DNA of 31,557 nucleotides from Purshia tridentata (Eukaryota; Streptophyta; Magnoliopsida; Rosales; Rosaceae): NCBI GenBank assembly GCA_003254885.1, contig QANT01008494.1:1-31557 (forward strand), in the 5' to 3' direction. A program made the translations under genes and the position numbers. Shown piece by piece: positions 10,600-31,557 of this stretch. The notes beneath the pieces are model-generated. The model made no database searches and had not been told where the DNA came from. It saw only the letters and a list, made by a program, of their open reading frames with translations. How positions within the stretch are numbered: position 1 is the stretch's first letter; each line of letters opens with the position of its first letter.

Positions 10600-11155
10600 T
10601 TTGAGAATTCGTTCAAAAGCATCACTCAGTCCAGCCAAAACGACGACACTTCCGGGTAGACATAGTGAGACCTCCGAGTCGAAGAGGGAAAGGGATGTAC
10701 GGATAAAAAGAAATATCTTCTAAAAATGGCACCTTAAACATCGAATCTCTGTTAAGAGTAACCTATTTAGAGTTATTCGCAAAAACTTTTTATCTTATTT
10801 TGCCACTTGAAATTTAAATATTCACAACATTATTGGAAAAACCTCTACTCCGTTAATTCCCTCTAATAATCCGTTAAAAAAATTGATGTGATGCTTCACC
10901 ATGCAGACAAAAATAAATTATAAAACAGTGAAACTAACCAATACGGCAATACCATAAAGAAATACTGATATACCATTTATTTCTTTGAAATAAACTGTTA
11001 CGGCCGGCAGCTTGCTATACCCTTATTTTTAAAGCTAACCGTTATGGCTTTTTAGTTTTACCCCTTTCCAAAGTCATATGACTCATCATATCTATGATTT
11101 CTGAAATCCTAGAGCTAATTTAGGAAGAGATTCTTAAGGCATTTGTGTAAAATGG

Positions 11156-11202
11156 AGAAAAATACTACTACACTGATAACTTAAATAAGTTTTGTATGTT
11201 AA
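11156..11202. repeat. short direct repeat, copy 1
   Basis: AGAAAAATACTACTACACTG followed by ATAACTTAAATAAGTTTTG; similar to 11321-11366, 165 bp downstream. Confidence 0.6.
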
Positions 11203-11320
11203 CAAACAAAATAAAACAGAAATAGCAATCCTAGGTTAGGCGGTTATGACTAATATAGAATTAATTTTGCTTTAATCTAGATGGAGGAAATTCGAATTTA
11301 TAATTTATCTAGTATAATGC

Positions 11321-11366
11321 AGAAAAATAATACTATATTATTAACTTAATCAAGTTTTGTATGTTA
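11321..11366. repeat. short direct repeat, copy 2
   Basis: AGAAAAATAATACTATATTA then TTAACTTAATCAAGTTTTG. Same order and spacing as copy 1, ending in the shared GTTTTGTATGTTAA. Confidence 0.6.
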
Positions 11367-11401
11367 AAAAAACACTATTAGGATCCAAATTTGGATTCTA
11401 A

Positions 11402-11999
11402 GAACTTGTTTGAATAGGAGGTGATTTGGATTTGAACTCTCCAAATCTAAAGTTACCTATTTGAAATAATTTAAAAGAGTGTATTTGGATTTGGTTCAAA
11501 TCCAATATAGATTTGAGAGGGCTAAATCCATGAATTTCAAATACTTTTTAAAACTAGGTATTTGAAATCTTACCATCCTACTCTCTCACTCTCTCCCTCA
11601 CTTCCGACGACAATTGCCTGCGACTACCGTCGGCCACCCTCCGGCAACTTTTCGGCAATTTTTTCAGCCACCGCTGGCGACTTTCTGGTGACTTTTTCGA
11701 CCATTTCCGACGACTTTTCTGACCACCTCCAGCAACTTTTCGACGACTTTTTCGGCCACCCTCCAACGACTTTTCCAGCCACTCTCCGGCAAATTTTTTA
11801 GGTCACCCTTCGACGACTTTTTTTATATTTTTAATCATATATTTCAATTCTTAAATTGTCAAAAAAATTAAAAATTGAAATCCTCACCTTTAACTTTTGT
11901 ACCAAACAATAGAATTTCAAATTTAAGAATTTCAATTACATGGATTTCAAATGCATAAATTTAAAATCCAAATTCAAATCCAAGAATCCAAATAGGCCC
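11402..11999. mobile_element. putative Harbinger/Tourist-like MITE, 598 bp
   Basis: The ends are imperfect inverted repeats: left GAACTTGTTTGAATAGG, right end reverse-complemented GGGCCTATTTGGATTCTTGG. Subterminal ATTTGGATTTGAA-type motifs occur in both arms, and TAA flanks each side (11399-11401 and 12000-12002). A 3-bp TAA duplication with a GGGCC..TTTGG end suggests the PIF/Harbinger superfamily. The left end is diverged, so hAT origin with decayed target duplication is an alternative. It encloses a degenerate minisatellite. No transposase. Confidence 0.5.
11597..11822. repeat. degenerate GC-rich minisatellite
   Basis: About ten diverged units built on CGACGACTTTTTCGGCCACC-like sequence, roughly 20-24 bp each. 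They are strikingly GC-rich and pyrimidine-biased compared with the AT-rich flanks. The array keeps a short frame open on both strands, but the translation is merely repetitive and not credible as protein. Confidence 0.7.
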
Positions 12000-12002
12000 T
12001 AA

Positions 12003-12810
12003 ATGTTTTATATGAGTTTATTATAGACTCATTTATTTATAACAAATATAAATGACACAAACATTACCATATTATTTGAAAACCAAGTTTGAGATCCTAA
12101 TATTATTAAAAAAAAAATTCTTTATGATAATTAAGGGCATATTTGGAAAAAGGTTGTTGAATGTATACAAACGTTTTTTTAAGCTTTTTATATAAATAAA
12201 AGACTGCTATAAATACATATGACAGTGTCTCATAAATTCATTTAAGTGCTTACCCAAGAGTCAAGAATAATAATTAGAACAATACATACACTGCCACAAT
12301 AGTTTGGTACTCAAATTTGGAATATAAATTTAGAACCCTATCATTATTATCATTTGCTTATTACCTTGGAATGAATCAAGTCTTAAATCTATCCTAATTC
12401 CATTATTTATCCATCCACCCTTACCCTTTTTCGGCCAAAAGTTAATCGGTATATTGATATAACGTCATGTGTTATAATAAATTTAACGTGTAAGTATATT
12501 GTAGACGCATATTTATATTGTAGGATATGATATTAATAATATTCATTAATATTATAACACATACATAGCGATTATATACAAAATAATTTATGGCTAACAA
12601 AATGTTTCACAAATTCACAATCAAAAGATTTTCATTCACAAATTAAGTTTAAGGTATTAGCCAGTAAGCCAGTGGCCATGAATACAATCAAGATTCCCAT
12701 GTATCTCGGGGATTCCGCAATCCTTATGTATATCGTTACAATGAATATCCTTGGAACTTTCTTCCAATGAAACACGGCTATACAGCCTAATAGCCTATAC
12801 GGGCCATACG
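12003..12810 (+). other. GS1 upstream region
   Basis: AT-rich non-coding DNA upstream of glutamine synthetase. It contains a perfect 12-bp inverted repeat (12467-12478 / 12551-12562) and a TAAGGGCATATTTGG stretch near 12132 that resembles a Harbinger-type end without a visible partner. No gene found. Confidence 0.5.
12467..12562. repeat. perfect 12-bp inverted repeat with 72-bp spacer
   Basis: ATGTGTTATAAT at 12467-12478 and its exact reverse complement ATTATAACACAT at 12551-12562, enclosing an AT-rich spacer. Confidence 0.6.
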
Positions 12811-12817
12811 TATATAT
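12811..12817 (+). promoter_or_regulatory. candidate TATA box of GS1
   Basis: TATATAT followed by a CT-rich leader. It lies about 155 bp before the GS1 start codon, which would give a leader of roughly 120-125 nt. Confidence 0.4.
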
Positions 12818-12968
12818 TTCCTTCCTTTTTTATTGGAAAAAAGTAATTAGGTGGTGGACTTTTTCATCTACTTAAACACCCAACCAAACACCCCATTTTC
12901 ATCCATCAATCTCTCTTTGCCTTTCCATTCCCACTGCGTGAGTCCCCGTCACATTAAGCAAGCAAGCC

Positions 12969-15900
12969 ATGTCTCTCCTCACCGATCTCATCAACCTCAA
13001 TCTCTCAGAATCTACTGAGAAGATCATCGCCGAGTACATATGGTACCTACCTCTCCATTTGTTCACTTAATTAACGCTTATAAGCTTTTCTCTGACTCTC
13101 TTTTTATTTTTTTCCATATAGGATTGGTGGATCTGGCTTGGACTTGAGAAGCAAAGCGAGGGTAGCCAGGCCTTTCCTTCTTCTTTTTGAATTTAGTGCA
13201 TGGATCCGCATTTATTTTACTAATTTAAACGAATATATTGTTGTTTGTTTGTTACTTTCATGGTTGAATAAACAGACTCTACCTGGACCAGTTTCAGACC
13301 CAGCAAAACTCCCCAAGTGGAACTACGACGGTTCAAGCACAGACCAAGCCCCAGGAGACGACAGTGAAGTCATCTTGTAGTACGTATCAGTTATCACCTC
13401 AACTCCATTGTTAATTATTATGATCTGCATAAACGGCCACGATCAAAAGCATTTCTTGTATGCAATTTTTAACTGATTTTGTCTTTACTGTTTCAGTCCC
13501 CAGGCTATTTTTAAGGACCCATTCAGAAGAGGAAACAATATCCTGGTAAACATCAACGTGATTTTATTTTATTTATCATAAAAAGTCAAGGGCTAATATT
13601 GTCTTTTCGCACTGAAATAGGTGATATGCGATGCATACACACCGGCGGGGGAGCCGATCCCCACCAACAAAAGATTCGGTGCTGCCAAGATATTCAGTCA
13701 CCCCGACGTCGTCGCCGAGGAGCCTTGGTACTATATTATTATTATACTATATACTAATACTAATTATTTGTTATATACTAATTGAACTCTTAATTTTTGT
13801 AAAATTATCATAATTCTAATTTATTTATTCTCTCAAGATAAGTCGGAGAGCTTAAAATGTTTTGTACCTGTTCTTGGTATCTATCATGCATACACCCAAC
13901 TGGTGGATTAACAAATATGCCACTCCCAGGGGTTAGGTTGATTGTAGGGCGTGGGTCATTTTAGGGGTACAAGTTGGAAATAAAAGAATTTGTATTTCTC
14001 ACCATCATATGCCAATAGGTTATGCTGGGTTTTGGTGGCTTAGATTTTGAAGCTTAACCTACTAAGTCCTGGTGGGGTTAGGTGGTGGAAACATGGCTGG
14101 TGATCATGTGTGTTTGTATATAATTAGATTGGCCGATACTTTAGATAAGGTCAAATCAAATACCTCGAATTGATAAAATACAATGGGCTATAACAATCTT
14201 CAAAAATTATCATTAATAATAATTCAACGTGATGGGGTCCATCATTTTGTCCTCTTCCTGCCAACACTTGTATATATCATTATTGACGTTTACAAAGCTT
14301 TGTATTTATTAAAATGTATTATTTTAGTTGACTCATGCCCATGGGCACGATGGTAATAATCCTTAGAAACCGTAGACTACTAAAAGGGGGACCAGCTTAA
14401 TTATTAGGATTAATTTAGTTTGGTTAATGGCCACTTGGATTTGACCGACCAATCCAATTTGTAGTTGTTGGCATGAGCTAAGGTCGTCTACTTGTGAGTA
14501 GCATTAATAAATATAAAAAAGAATTACAAGTATTATTATTATTATTTTTTTGGCCAATGAGAATTACAAGTATTCTAAACAAAGCATAAGGAATAATTCA
14601 TCTATTGTCTGTCAGACTTTTGTTTACTGCGCCTAATTTTATTGAGAACTCTTGCTTTGTGGTTAGGTATGGCATTGAGCAGGAGTACACTCTACTTCAG
14701 AAGGATACTAAGTGGCCACTTGGATGGCCACTTGGTGGCTTTCCTGGTCCACAGGTACTTTGCCAAGATTTCAATCATAACCATTTTTCAATTTTTTTTT
14801 TTTTTACAGCTTCTTATAATTTTCACTACCATATTATACTTGAAGGCTTCCCAAACATATTAGGTTGGGAAATGATGATGAAAATCTATCTATCCATGTA
14901 GGGACCCTACTATTGTGGTGCAGGGGCAGACAAGGCCTTTGGTCGTGATATAGTGGATGCACATTACAAGGCCTGCCTCTATGCTGGAATCAACGTCAGT
15001 GGAATCAATGGTGAAGTTATGCCAGGCCAAGTATATATACTCATCACTTGTACCTTTCATTATCGCTAAGAAAATGGAGAGAAATATATGATACTTTGAT
15101 TTGATTATGGTGAATTTATACATGAACTTTGATTTGATTTGGTCCTGTTTTGTTGTTGTGGAATAGTGGGAATTTCAAGTTGGCCCTACAGTTGGTATTG
15201 CTGCTGGGGATCAAATATGGGCTGCTCGATACATTCTTGAGGTAAAAGCTCATATAGATATAGCTAGTTGATGTATAGTTTGTTTGGCTCTCTCTCTCTC
15301 TCTTATATTTGGAGGGGTTGTGTTGTTAAGATGTTGATATGCTTTGATGAACAGAGAATCACAGAGATTGCAGGGGTGGTTCTTTCTTTGGACCCAAAAC
15401 CAATCCCGGTTTGTTTAACCACAGGCACCCTTTTTTTTAGTATTTTTATTCTATTGTCACATTACTTTCTTATTTTATCTATGTATTACTAGGGTGACTG
15501 GAATGGTGCGGGTGCTCACACTAACTACAGGTAGTTCCTTAAACAAAGTCAAATTTGCATGTAATTTGTGCAACACTTAAATTAAAGAGAAATCAAAAGT
15601 GTGATGACATGACATAATTGTGATTGAATTTTGTTATTACTTTCAGTACCAAATCAATGAGAAATCCTGGTGGGATTGAGGTAATTAAGAAGGCTATTGA
15701 AAAACTTGGTTTGCGCCACAAGGAGCACATTGCTGCCTATGGAAAAGGCAATGAGAGGAGATTGACCGGTCACCATGAGACTGCTGATATCCACAGTTTC
15801 TCTTGGGTAACAACCTTAATTATACTGTGTTTAATTCATCATTATGTTAAACACTATTATAATTATTATCCAAGATTTCACATTTCTTGTGTTGGTGTTT

Positions 15901-16231
15901 GTGGAAATCATGTTTATTTGAAATTTGAGTACTCACTCACCTTTGCATTGTCAAATTACAGGGTGTAGCTAATAGGGGAGCCTCTATTCGTGTTGGCCGT
16001 GATACCGAAAAAGAAGGCAAAGGTATGAATTTAGCTTGTGTCTGTATCAATTCCCATTTATTAATATCCTTGAAATAGATCATTTTTGAATTTAGCTTCA
16101 TCACCAACTACTTCGTTAATTTGGAGTTACAAATGGCAGGTTATTTTGAAGACAGAAGGCCGGCATCAAACATGGACCCATATGTTGTCACTTCCATGAT
16201 TGCTGAAACCACCATTCTCTTGAAGAAGTAG
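12969..16231 (+). CDS. GLN1: cytosolic glutamine synthetase (GS1)
   Basis: Catalyses ATP-dependent formation of glutamine from glutamate and ammonium in the cytosol; the core ammonium-assimilation enzyme. Thirteen exons: 12969-13042, 13122-13161, 13276-13379, 13497-13545, 13621-13727, 14667-14754, 14902-15030, 15167-15241, 15355-15408, 15493-15530, 15647-15806, 15962-16022, 16140-16231. They sum to 1071 bp, i.e. 356 aa, the normal GS1 length, with every junction in frame. Family signatures: [52 protein letters not shown]-type core ([17 protein letters not shown]), [10 protein letters not shown], and the [12 protein letters not shown]-terminal block. It starts directly at [13 protein letters not shown] and stops after TTILLKK, with neither the plastid transit peptide nor the C-terminal extension of GS2. 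Intron 5 is long (939 bp). It appears intact and functional. Confidence 0.97.
15289..15302. repeat. CT microsatellite in GS1 intron 8
   Basis: Run of seven to eight CT units beginning just after TTGG. A simple sequence repeat, likely length-variable between individuals. Confidence 0.7.
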
Positions 16232-16440
16232 AGAGGGAATGCAATTGGGAAGAAAGCTCTACTATCTACAAATAACTCATCTATCGTTCTCTTTCCCTCT
16301 GTCTCTGTCTCTCTGGTCGCATGCGTGTGAGCATTTATATTTCCTGCTTTCGATTGGTAATGTTTATGTAATCTTGCTGCTCAAACGATTGTGCAAGTGT
16401 TGATTTGTAGTTACTAGTTTGATGTTATCTTAAAATCTGT

Positions 16441-16446
16441 AATAAA
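16441..16446 (+). terminator. candidate poly(A) signal of GS1
   Basis: AATAAA 210 bp after the stop codon, following a TTGTAATGTTTATG-like U-rich region that suits a plant far-upstream element. Confidence 0.45.
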
Positions 16447-17289
16447 AAGGTCATTTAGCTAGCCTTTTCTTTTTTTTACTTCGAAGATTTCAACTGAACA
16501 GGATGATGCATGAAATGCTGCTGTTATGTATCAATTTGTGTGGCCTCTGATGACGTTGATTTATGTAATGTTCTCATCTCAGCAAAAAAGAATCTATGCA
16601 ATGCTATTGAGATTATTAGCATTGAAAATTATCCAGTTTGGTAATAATGTTTGTTTTCGTTTGTTTTTAATAAATATAGAAGGGACCAAAAAAATGAGGA
16701 GAAAGATGATAGATGCGAATGCGAGAGTAAAAGATACCTATAATCTTGGTGTTTCATACATTTAATGTTTTACATATGAATTCACTTTTATAATTTTATT
16801 TGAGATCTTAAGAAAAATTAAGCATAATTTTAAGGTGTTTTTGTTTTTGTTTTTTTTTCAAAATTGACCTATTGTCATTGCAACATTTTAAGTGAATTTA
16901 TTTATCATTAAGATCTGACAAAAAAAAAAAAAGTGGCCATAATGGTTGAACAAAAGTACAATTGAGGACTCGCAAAGAGGAAAATAAGAAAGATTTAGCA
17001 AAAAGGAAAGGTGAAACCATAATTTTCATTTGAGGGAATCCATGACTCTATCCACCCTAATTAGTGAAAAAATCAAACACTTTCTTATATTGTTAGGATA
17101 GACTAAAGATTCGAAAAATATATAGTATACACACACATGTATAACAAATCATTCAAAATCATTTTGATAGTGACACACTAAAATTCTTGAAAGCAAAATA
17201 AAAAAAGTTGACAATTTGAGGAGGACATTTACTAGTTGGCCAAAAAATATATAATTAATTAAATTTTTTTTTTTTATAAGAGCCTCTTG
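16447..17289. other. intergenic DNA, GS1 to AAA ATPase
   Basis: AT-rich sequence with several A- and T-homopolymers. I found no open frame with coding character, no inverted-repeat element with target duplication and no RNA gene. Confidence 0.5.
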
Positions 17290-17356
17290 AGCCCATTATC
17301 TGTTCAAAATTGGAACTAAAAGTTGGGCCATGAAGTACCCATATAAAATGTGGGCC
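17290..17356 (+). promoter_or_regulatory. three site II (TGGGCY) motifs upstream of AAA ATPase
   Basis: AGCCCA (TGGGCT on minus) at 17290-17295 and TGGGCC at 17324-17329 and 17351-17356. Clustered TGGGCY site II elements are known from promoters of plant ribosomal-protein and nuclear-encoded mitochondrial genes, where TCP factors bind. They lie 165-380 bp upstream of the proposed leader exon end. Confidence 0.45.
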
Positions 17357-17519
17357 GTCGGGTCATATCCAAAACCTTAAAAAAGATGAAGGGCTATGTT
17401 TGATATTCCTAGACAAAACACCAAACCTAGACATGGACATAGTGCATCTAAGTTAACGTTAAACAGTTAAAGTTCGAAACCTTCCGGAGCCCATAGAAGA
17501 AGCTAGATCTTATCTGGCC

Positions 17520-17671
17520 CTCCCTCCTTCTCTTTTTCTCACTAAACGGTTGCCTCGGACCATCTTACCGCCAGTCTCTCTCTCTCTTGCTTTCCTATGG
17601 CCACGGACCAATCTAGGGCTTGAGGAACCAATCAAATAAGGCATCTCTCTGGCGCGCGCGCGCACACACTG
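17520..17671 (+). other. putative 5'-leader exon of AAA ATPase
   Basis: CT-rich leader-like sequence ending at a good donor CACTG/GTAATC (intron from 17672). The matching acceptor is CATACTTTGCAG ending at 18609, giving a 938-bp leader intron. The left boundary is a guess. The last 20 bases are an alternating GC/AC tract. Confidence 0.45.
17652..17669. repeat. alternating (GC)n(AC)n tract
   Basis: GCGCGCGCGCGCACACAC: 18 bases of strict purine-pyrimidine alternation, Z-DNA-prone, ending two bases before the putative leader-exon donor. Confidence 0.75.
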
Positions 17672-18636
17672 GTAATCTCAAATGGAAACTGCCTAACGTT
17701 TAAGTAATTATGTATTCTCCTGTTTTTGTTGTTTCGTATTGGCAATCAATGTTGCCTCAGTTGTGTTTGGTTGCTAAGGGGAGGGGGTAGAATCTAGAGA
17801 TTTTGAAGTTTTGGTTTTTTCAGTTACTTAACATGAAAGCAGCTTCTGGGAGCTGTCATTCATTCAGAGATTCTTGCTTTTTGTTTTTTCTTCTTGCATA
17901 TATATGTATATTTTTTTTTCTTTGGTGAGTGAAGATAGAAGGTAAATTTTATTTTGAATGCAATGAAAGTGCTTATAATGGTCCAAGCCTAACAGATTCC
18001 GGTTTTTAAATTCATGAAAAAATTGCTCTTTCTTTGTACAATCAGCTAGGATGTTTGTTCGATATTCATATTTAAAGCATAATGAATTTGAAATATCATT
18101 AATTTGTCTATTATATTCAAAGTGAAAAAATAAAATGTCATATGAAATGCTGCAGGAGGCGTATTTACTGAAAAACATTGATTGGAAAGAATTGGTGAGC
18201 TATTAAGGAAAGGATATTTTTTAGGTGGGAAAAATTTGTATATTCTTTCCGTCAAAATTCTGTAAGACTGTAAGAGATATCATTGTATGCTGCTTTCCTA
18301 GGTATAATTGTTAAATGCGCACAAAATTAAACGAATGCTTAGTTAAAAAATTTTCTTTTTGGCCATAAAAGCTGTTGGGTGTGCTGTGTTGAAAGAAATG
18401 GACCATGAAAACAAATTTAAAAAGAATGAGTTAAAGCATGCAACAATGTTTCGATACCACAATGTATAAAAGAGAAAGGCTTTTAAATAGGAAATAGAAA
18501 ACAGAAAGTTCATGCAATGCACTTGGTTTTTATGCTACATGTATTTTAATTTTCATTTCAATTTTGAATTTATGAATCATATCTAGACTGATCGAATCAT
18601 ACTTTGCAGCACATTAGAATTTGGAAATAAGAAGTG

Positions 18637-30278
<11,642 letters not shown>

Positions 30279-30779
30279 AACTGATCTTACAAAGTTTAAT
30301 TTCTTTATATATTCTTGGAGGGAAAAGTGCCCAACTTTGAAGGCTTCTCTCACTTTTATGTATTCGTTTAAGAAAAAAAAAGAAAAAAGCCCACCTTTAT
30401 GTATTCTTGGAGTAACAAAAGAAAAAAAGAAAGAAGCCTAACTTTGGAGGCATAGGTCAACTTAGGAGGAAAACCTCCTTTTTTCATCCTTTTTGAGCGG
30501 GTGAGAGAGAAGCCTCAACAAATAATGTACTAGCTTGAAGTTGTTCTATAGAATTTTGTCTGAATTTTCTTTTCCATGTAAATTAACAGCATTAACAGCA
30601 CAATGTGTTTTAGTAATATTTTTAGTTGTTTCAGCAATGATAAATGTCTTAACTCTTATTAAGGCATTCGGTTTTGGTTCCTTGGGAGTCGTCGAGGGCC
30701 TGCGTCAAATCTTGAATTGTCTGAAGTATGATAAAGATTTAACTTTATACAAATTATTTCTATTAAATACATTAATAAA
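30279..30779 (+). other. 3' UTR of AAA ATPase (putative)
   Basis: Non-coding sequence after the stop codon. It begins with three diverged, partly overlapping copies of a TTTATGTATTCTTGGAG-plus-A-rich unit (30304-30451). An AATAAA at 30774-30779 is the clearest poly(A) signal; shorter ends are equally possible. Confidence 0.4.
30304..30451. repeat. three diverged repeats in AAA ATPase 3' UTR
   Basis: Units start near 30304, 30354 and 30396. Each has TTTAT(A/G)TATTC followed by an A-rich stretch and a GCC(C/T)A-ACTTT-like end. Confidence 0.55.
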
Positions 30780-31557
30780 ATAAATTGAGACAAAAATGCT
30801 ATGCAACATTATAAAGAGAGGCTGTGACCAGATTTGTATTTTATAAAATTTATATTATACAAAGAAATATACTTTATAGGACTTTTGATTTGGATCCTAA
30901 ATTATGTGAACTCTTAAGAGCATGAGCAGTGGGTGTTAATAGTAGAGGTCGATTTAATATATTGATATTGTGGAAGAAAACATGCTTGTAATGAGAGATC
31001 AATTGATTATTGAACTGATTTATTAATAGCCGAGTTAAAAAATTAATTTAAATATTGTCAATTGACCTCACTAATACAAAGCCCAGGGCTGGATAGGGCT
31101 TAGGCCTTGCTTGGGCCAGCCGACCCATTTTACAGGCTATATATACCCAGGTGAAGTGGGTCTATTCAAGTAAAGTGAGAAAAAACTAATAGTTTCAAGG
31201 GATAAATGTGTAATTAAGCCTAAAATAAAAATAAAAAGCTAGAGTTAAATGCACTGTTGGTCCACGATTTTTTTTTTGTATCATTTTTATCCACTTTCTT
31301 TTTAATGTTTACCTACTTGGTCCATTTCGTCAATTTTTAACAATTTTCCGTCAAATTGGAGGGCATGACAGACTTTTCATTCATTTTTCGTATTTTCTTC
31401 TTCTTCCTCTTCCTTCTTTCAGATAATTCTTCTGCAACACACCCCTCAACCACTTTTTCCTCCCCAACCCGTGCCCACCCCACCACCAACACCACCACCA
31501 CCACCACCACCACCTTCCCCTCCCCAACCTGTGCCTTTAACTCTTTCCACATCTTTT
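30780..31557. other. repeat-like 3' flank, no gene seen
   Basis: AT-rich to about 31070, then a short GC-richer GGGCTTAGGCC-type stretch. From 31244 it reads GTTAAATGCACTGTTGGTCC, a style resembling the outer end of dispersed plant repeats and of the MITE at 159. It ends in pyrimidine-rich sequence with an ACC microsatellite. The window cuts the repeat, so its type is unresolved. Confidence 0.4.
31459..31535. repeat. ACC microsatellite flanked by 17-bp duplication
   Basis: (ACC)n with one AAC interruption at about 31481-31514. It is bracketed by CCTCCCCAACCCGTGCC (31459-31475) and CCTCCCCAACCTGTGCC (31519-31535), which differ at one base. Confidence 0.75.

Larger units (their letters stand above)
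10600..11398. other. PPT1 upstream and intergenic DNA
   Basis: The first ~100 bp contains the PPT1 5' leader and presumably its promoter. The rest is AT-rich and non-coding. It includes two diverged copies of a ~46-bp motif (11156-11202 and 11321-11366). No gene found. Confidence 0.5.

Noticed and set aside
10600..10638. Longer N terminus for PPT1 beginning at 10638
   Set aside because: The codon there is TTG; the first ATG in frame is at 10599 and gives a good transit-peptide-like start.
11562..11801. Open frames on both strands over a repetitive stretch
   Set aside because: They are produced by a degenerate minisatellite inside a MITE; the translations are repeated Phe/Asp/Pro or Arg/Lys/Ser text with no gene context.
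14605..14901. 98-aa frame covering GS1 exon 6
   Set aside because: It is exon 6 read through both neighbouring introns; only 14667-14754 is coding.
17864..18255. Minus-strand frames in the ATPase leader intron
   Set aside because: AT-rich, lysine/phenylalanine/tyrosine-rich translations typical of chance frames; no start context or splice partners.

Overview
This window is nuclear DNA of a flowering plant, most likely a core eudicot. The evidence is AT-rich introns with GT..AG borders, plant gene families, a 13-exon cytosolic glutamine synthetase and many small non-autonomous DNA transposons. Species cannot be named from the sequence. There is no bacterial-style operon, CRISPR array or recognisable tRNA/rRNA. 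All exon borders below were set by hand from reading frame, splice consensus and remembered family sequences, not by transcripts.

Layout. (1) 1-6850: a tail-to-tail pair of LRK10-like (rust-resistance-kinase type) non-RD protein kinases. RLK-A is on + (1170-2540) and RLK-B on - (5861-3881). Both are rebuilt here with a short first exon and carry a membrane segment but essentially no ectodomain. An 820-bp Mutator-like MITE with a perfect 9-bp target duplication lies just upstream of RLK-A. A duplicated ~155-bp segment lies between the genes, and a W-box cluster lies upstream of RLK-B. (2) 7108-10599, -: an eight-exon gene for mitochondrial 4-hydroxybenzoate polyprenyltransferase (PPT1/COQ2, ubiquinone synthesis), 394 aa. 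(3) 10600-12968: intergenic, with a Harbinger-like element that contains a degenerate GC-rich minisatellite. (4) 12969-16231, +: cytosolic glutamine synthetase GS1, 13 exons, 356 aa, complete. (5) 17520-30278, +: a large AAA+ ATPase gene with a 5'-leader exon and 24 coding exons (1025 or 1026 aa), with one C-terminal AAA module of the Msp1/katanin/spastin (meiotic) type and a possible organelle-targeting N terminus. Its introns hold a foldback MITE with 9-bp target duplication, a perfect 56-bp tandem duplication, a probable GC-AG intron and a NAGNAG acceptor. (6) 30279-31557: 3' UTR and repeat-rich flank ending in an ACC microsatellite.

The genes do not form a pathway: two are candidate defence-signalling kinases, and the others serve ubiquinone synthesis, nitrogen assimilation and AAA+ protein remodelling. 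I see no convincing undescribed multi-gene system. The most interesting points are the two ectodomain-less kinases and their short first exons, the transposon insertions with intact target duplications, and the splice-site peculiarities of the AAA ATPase gene.
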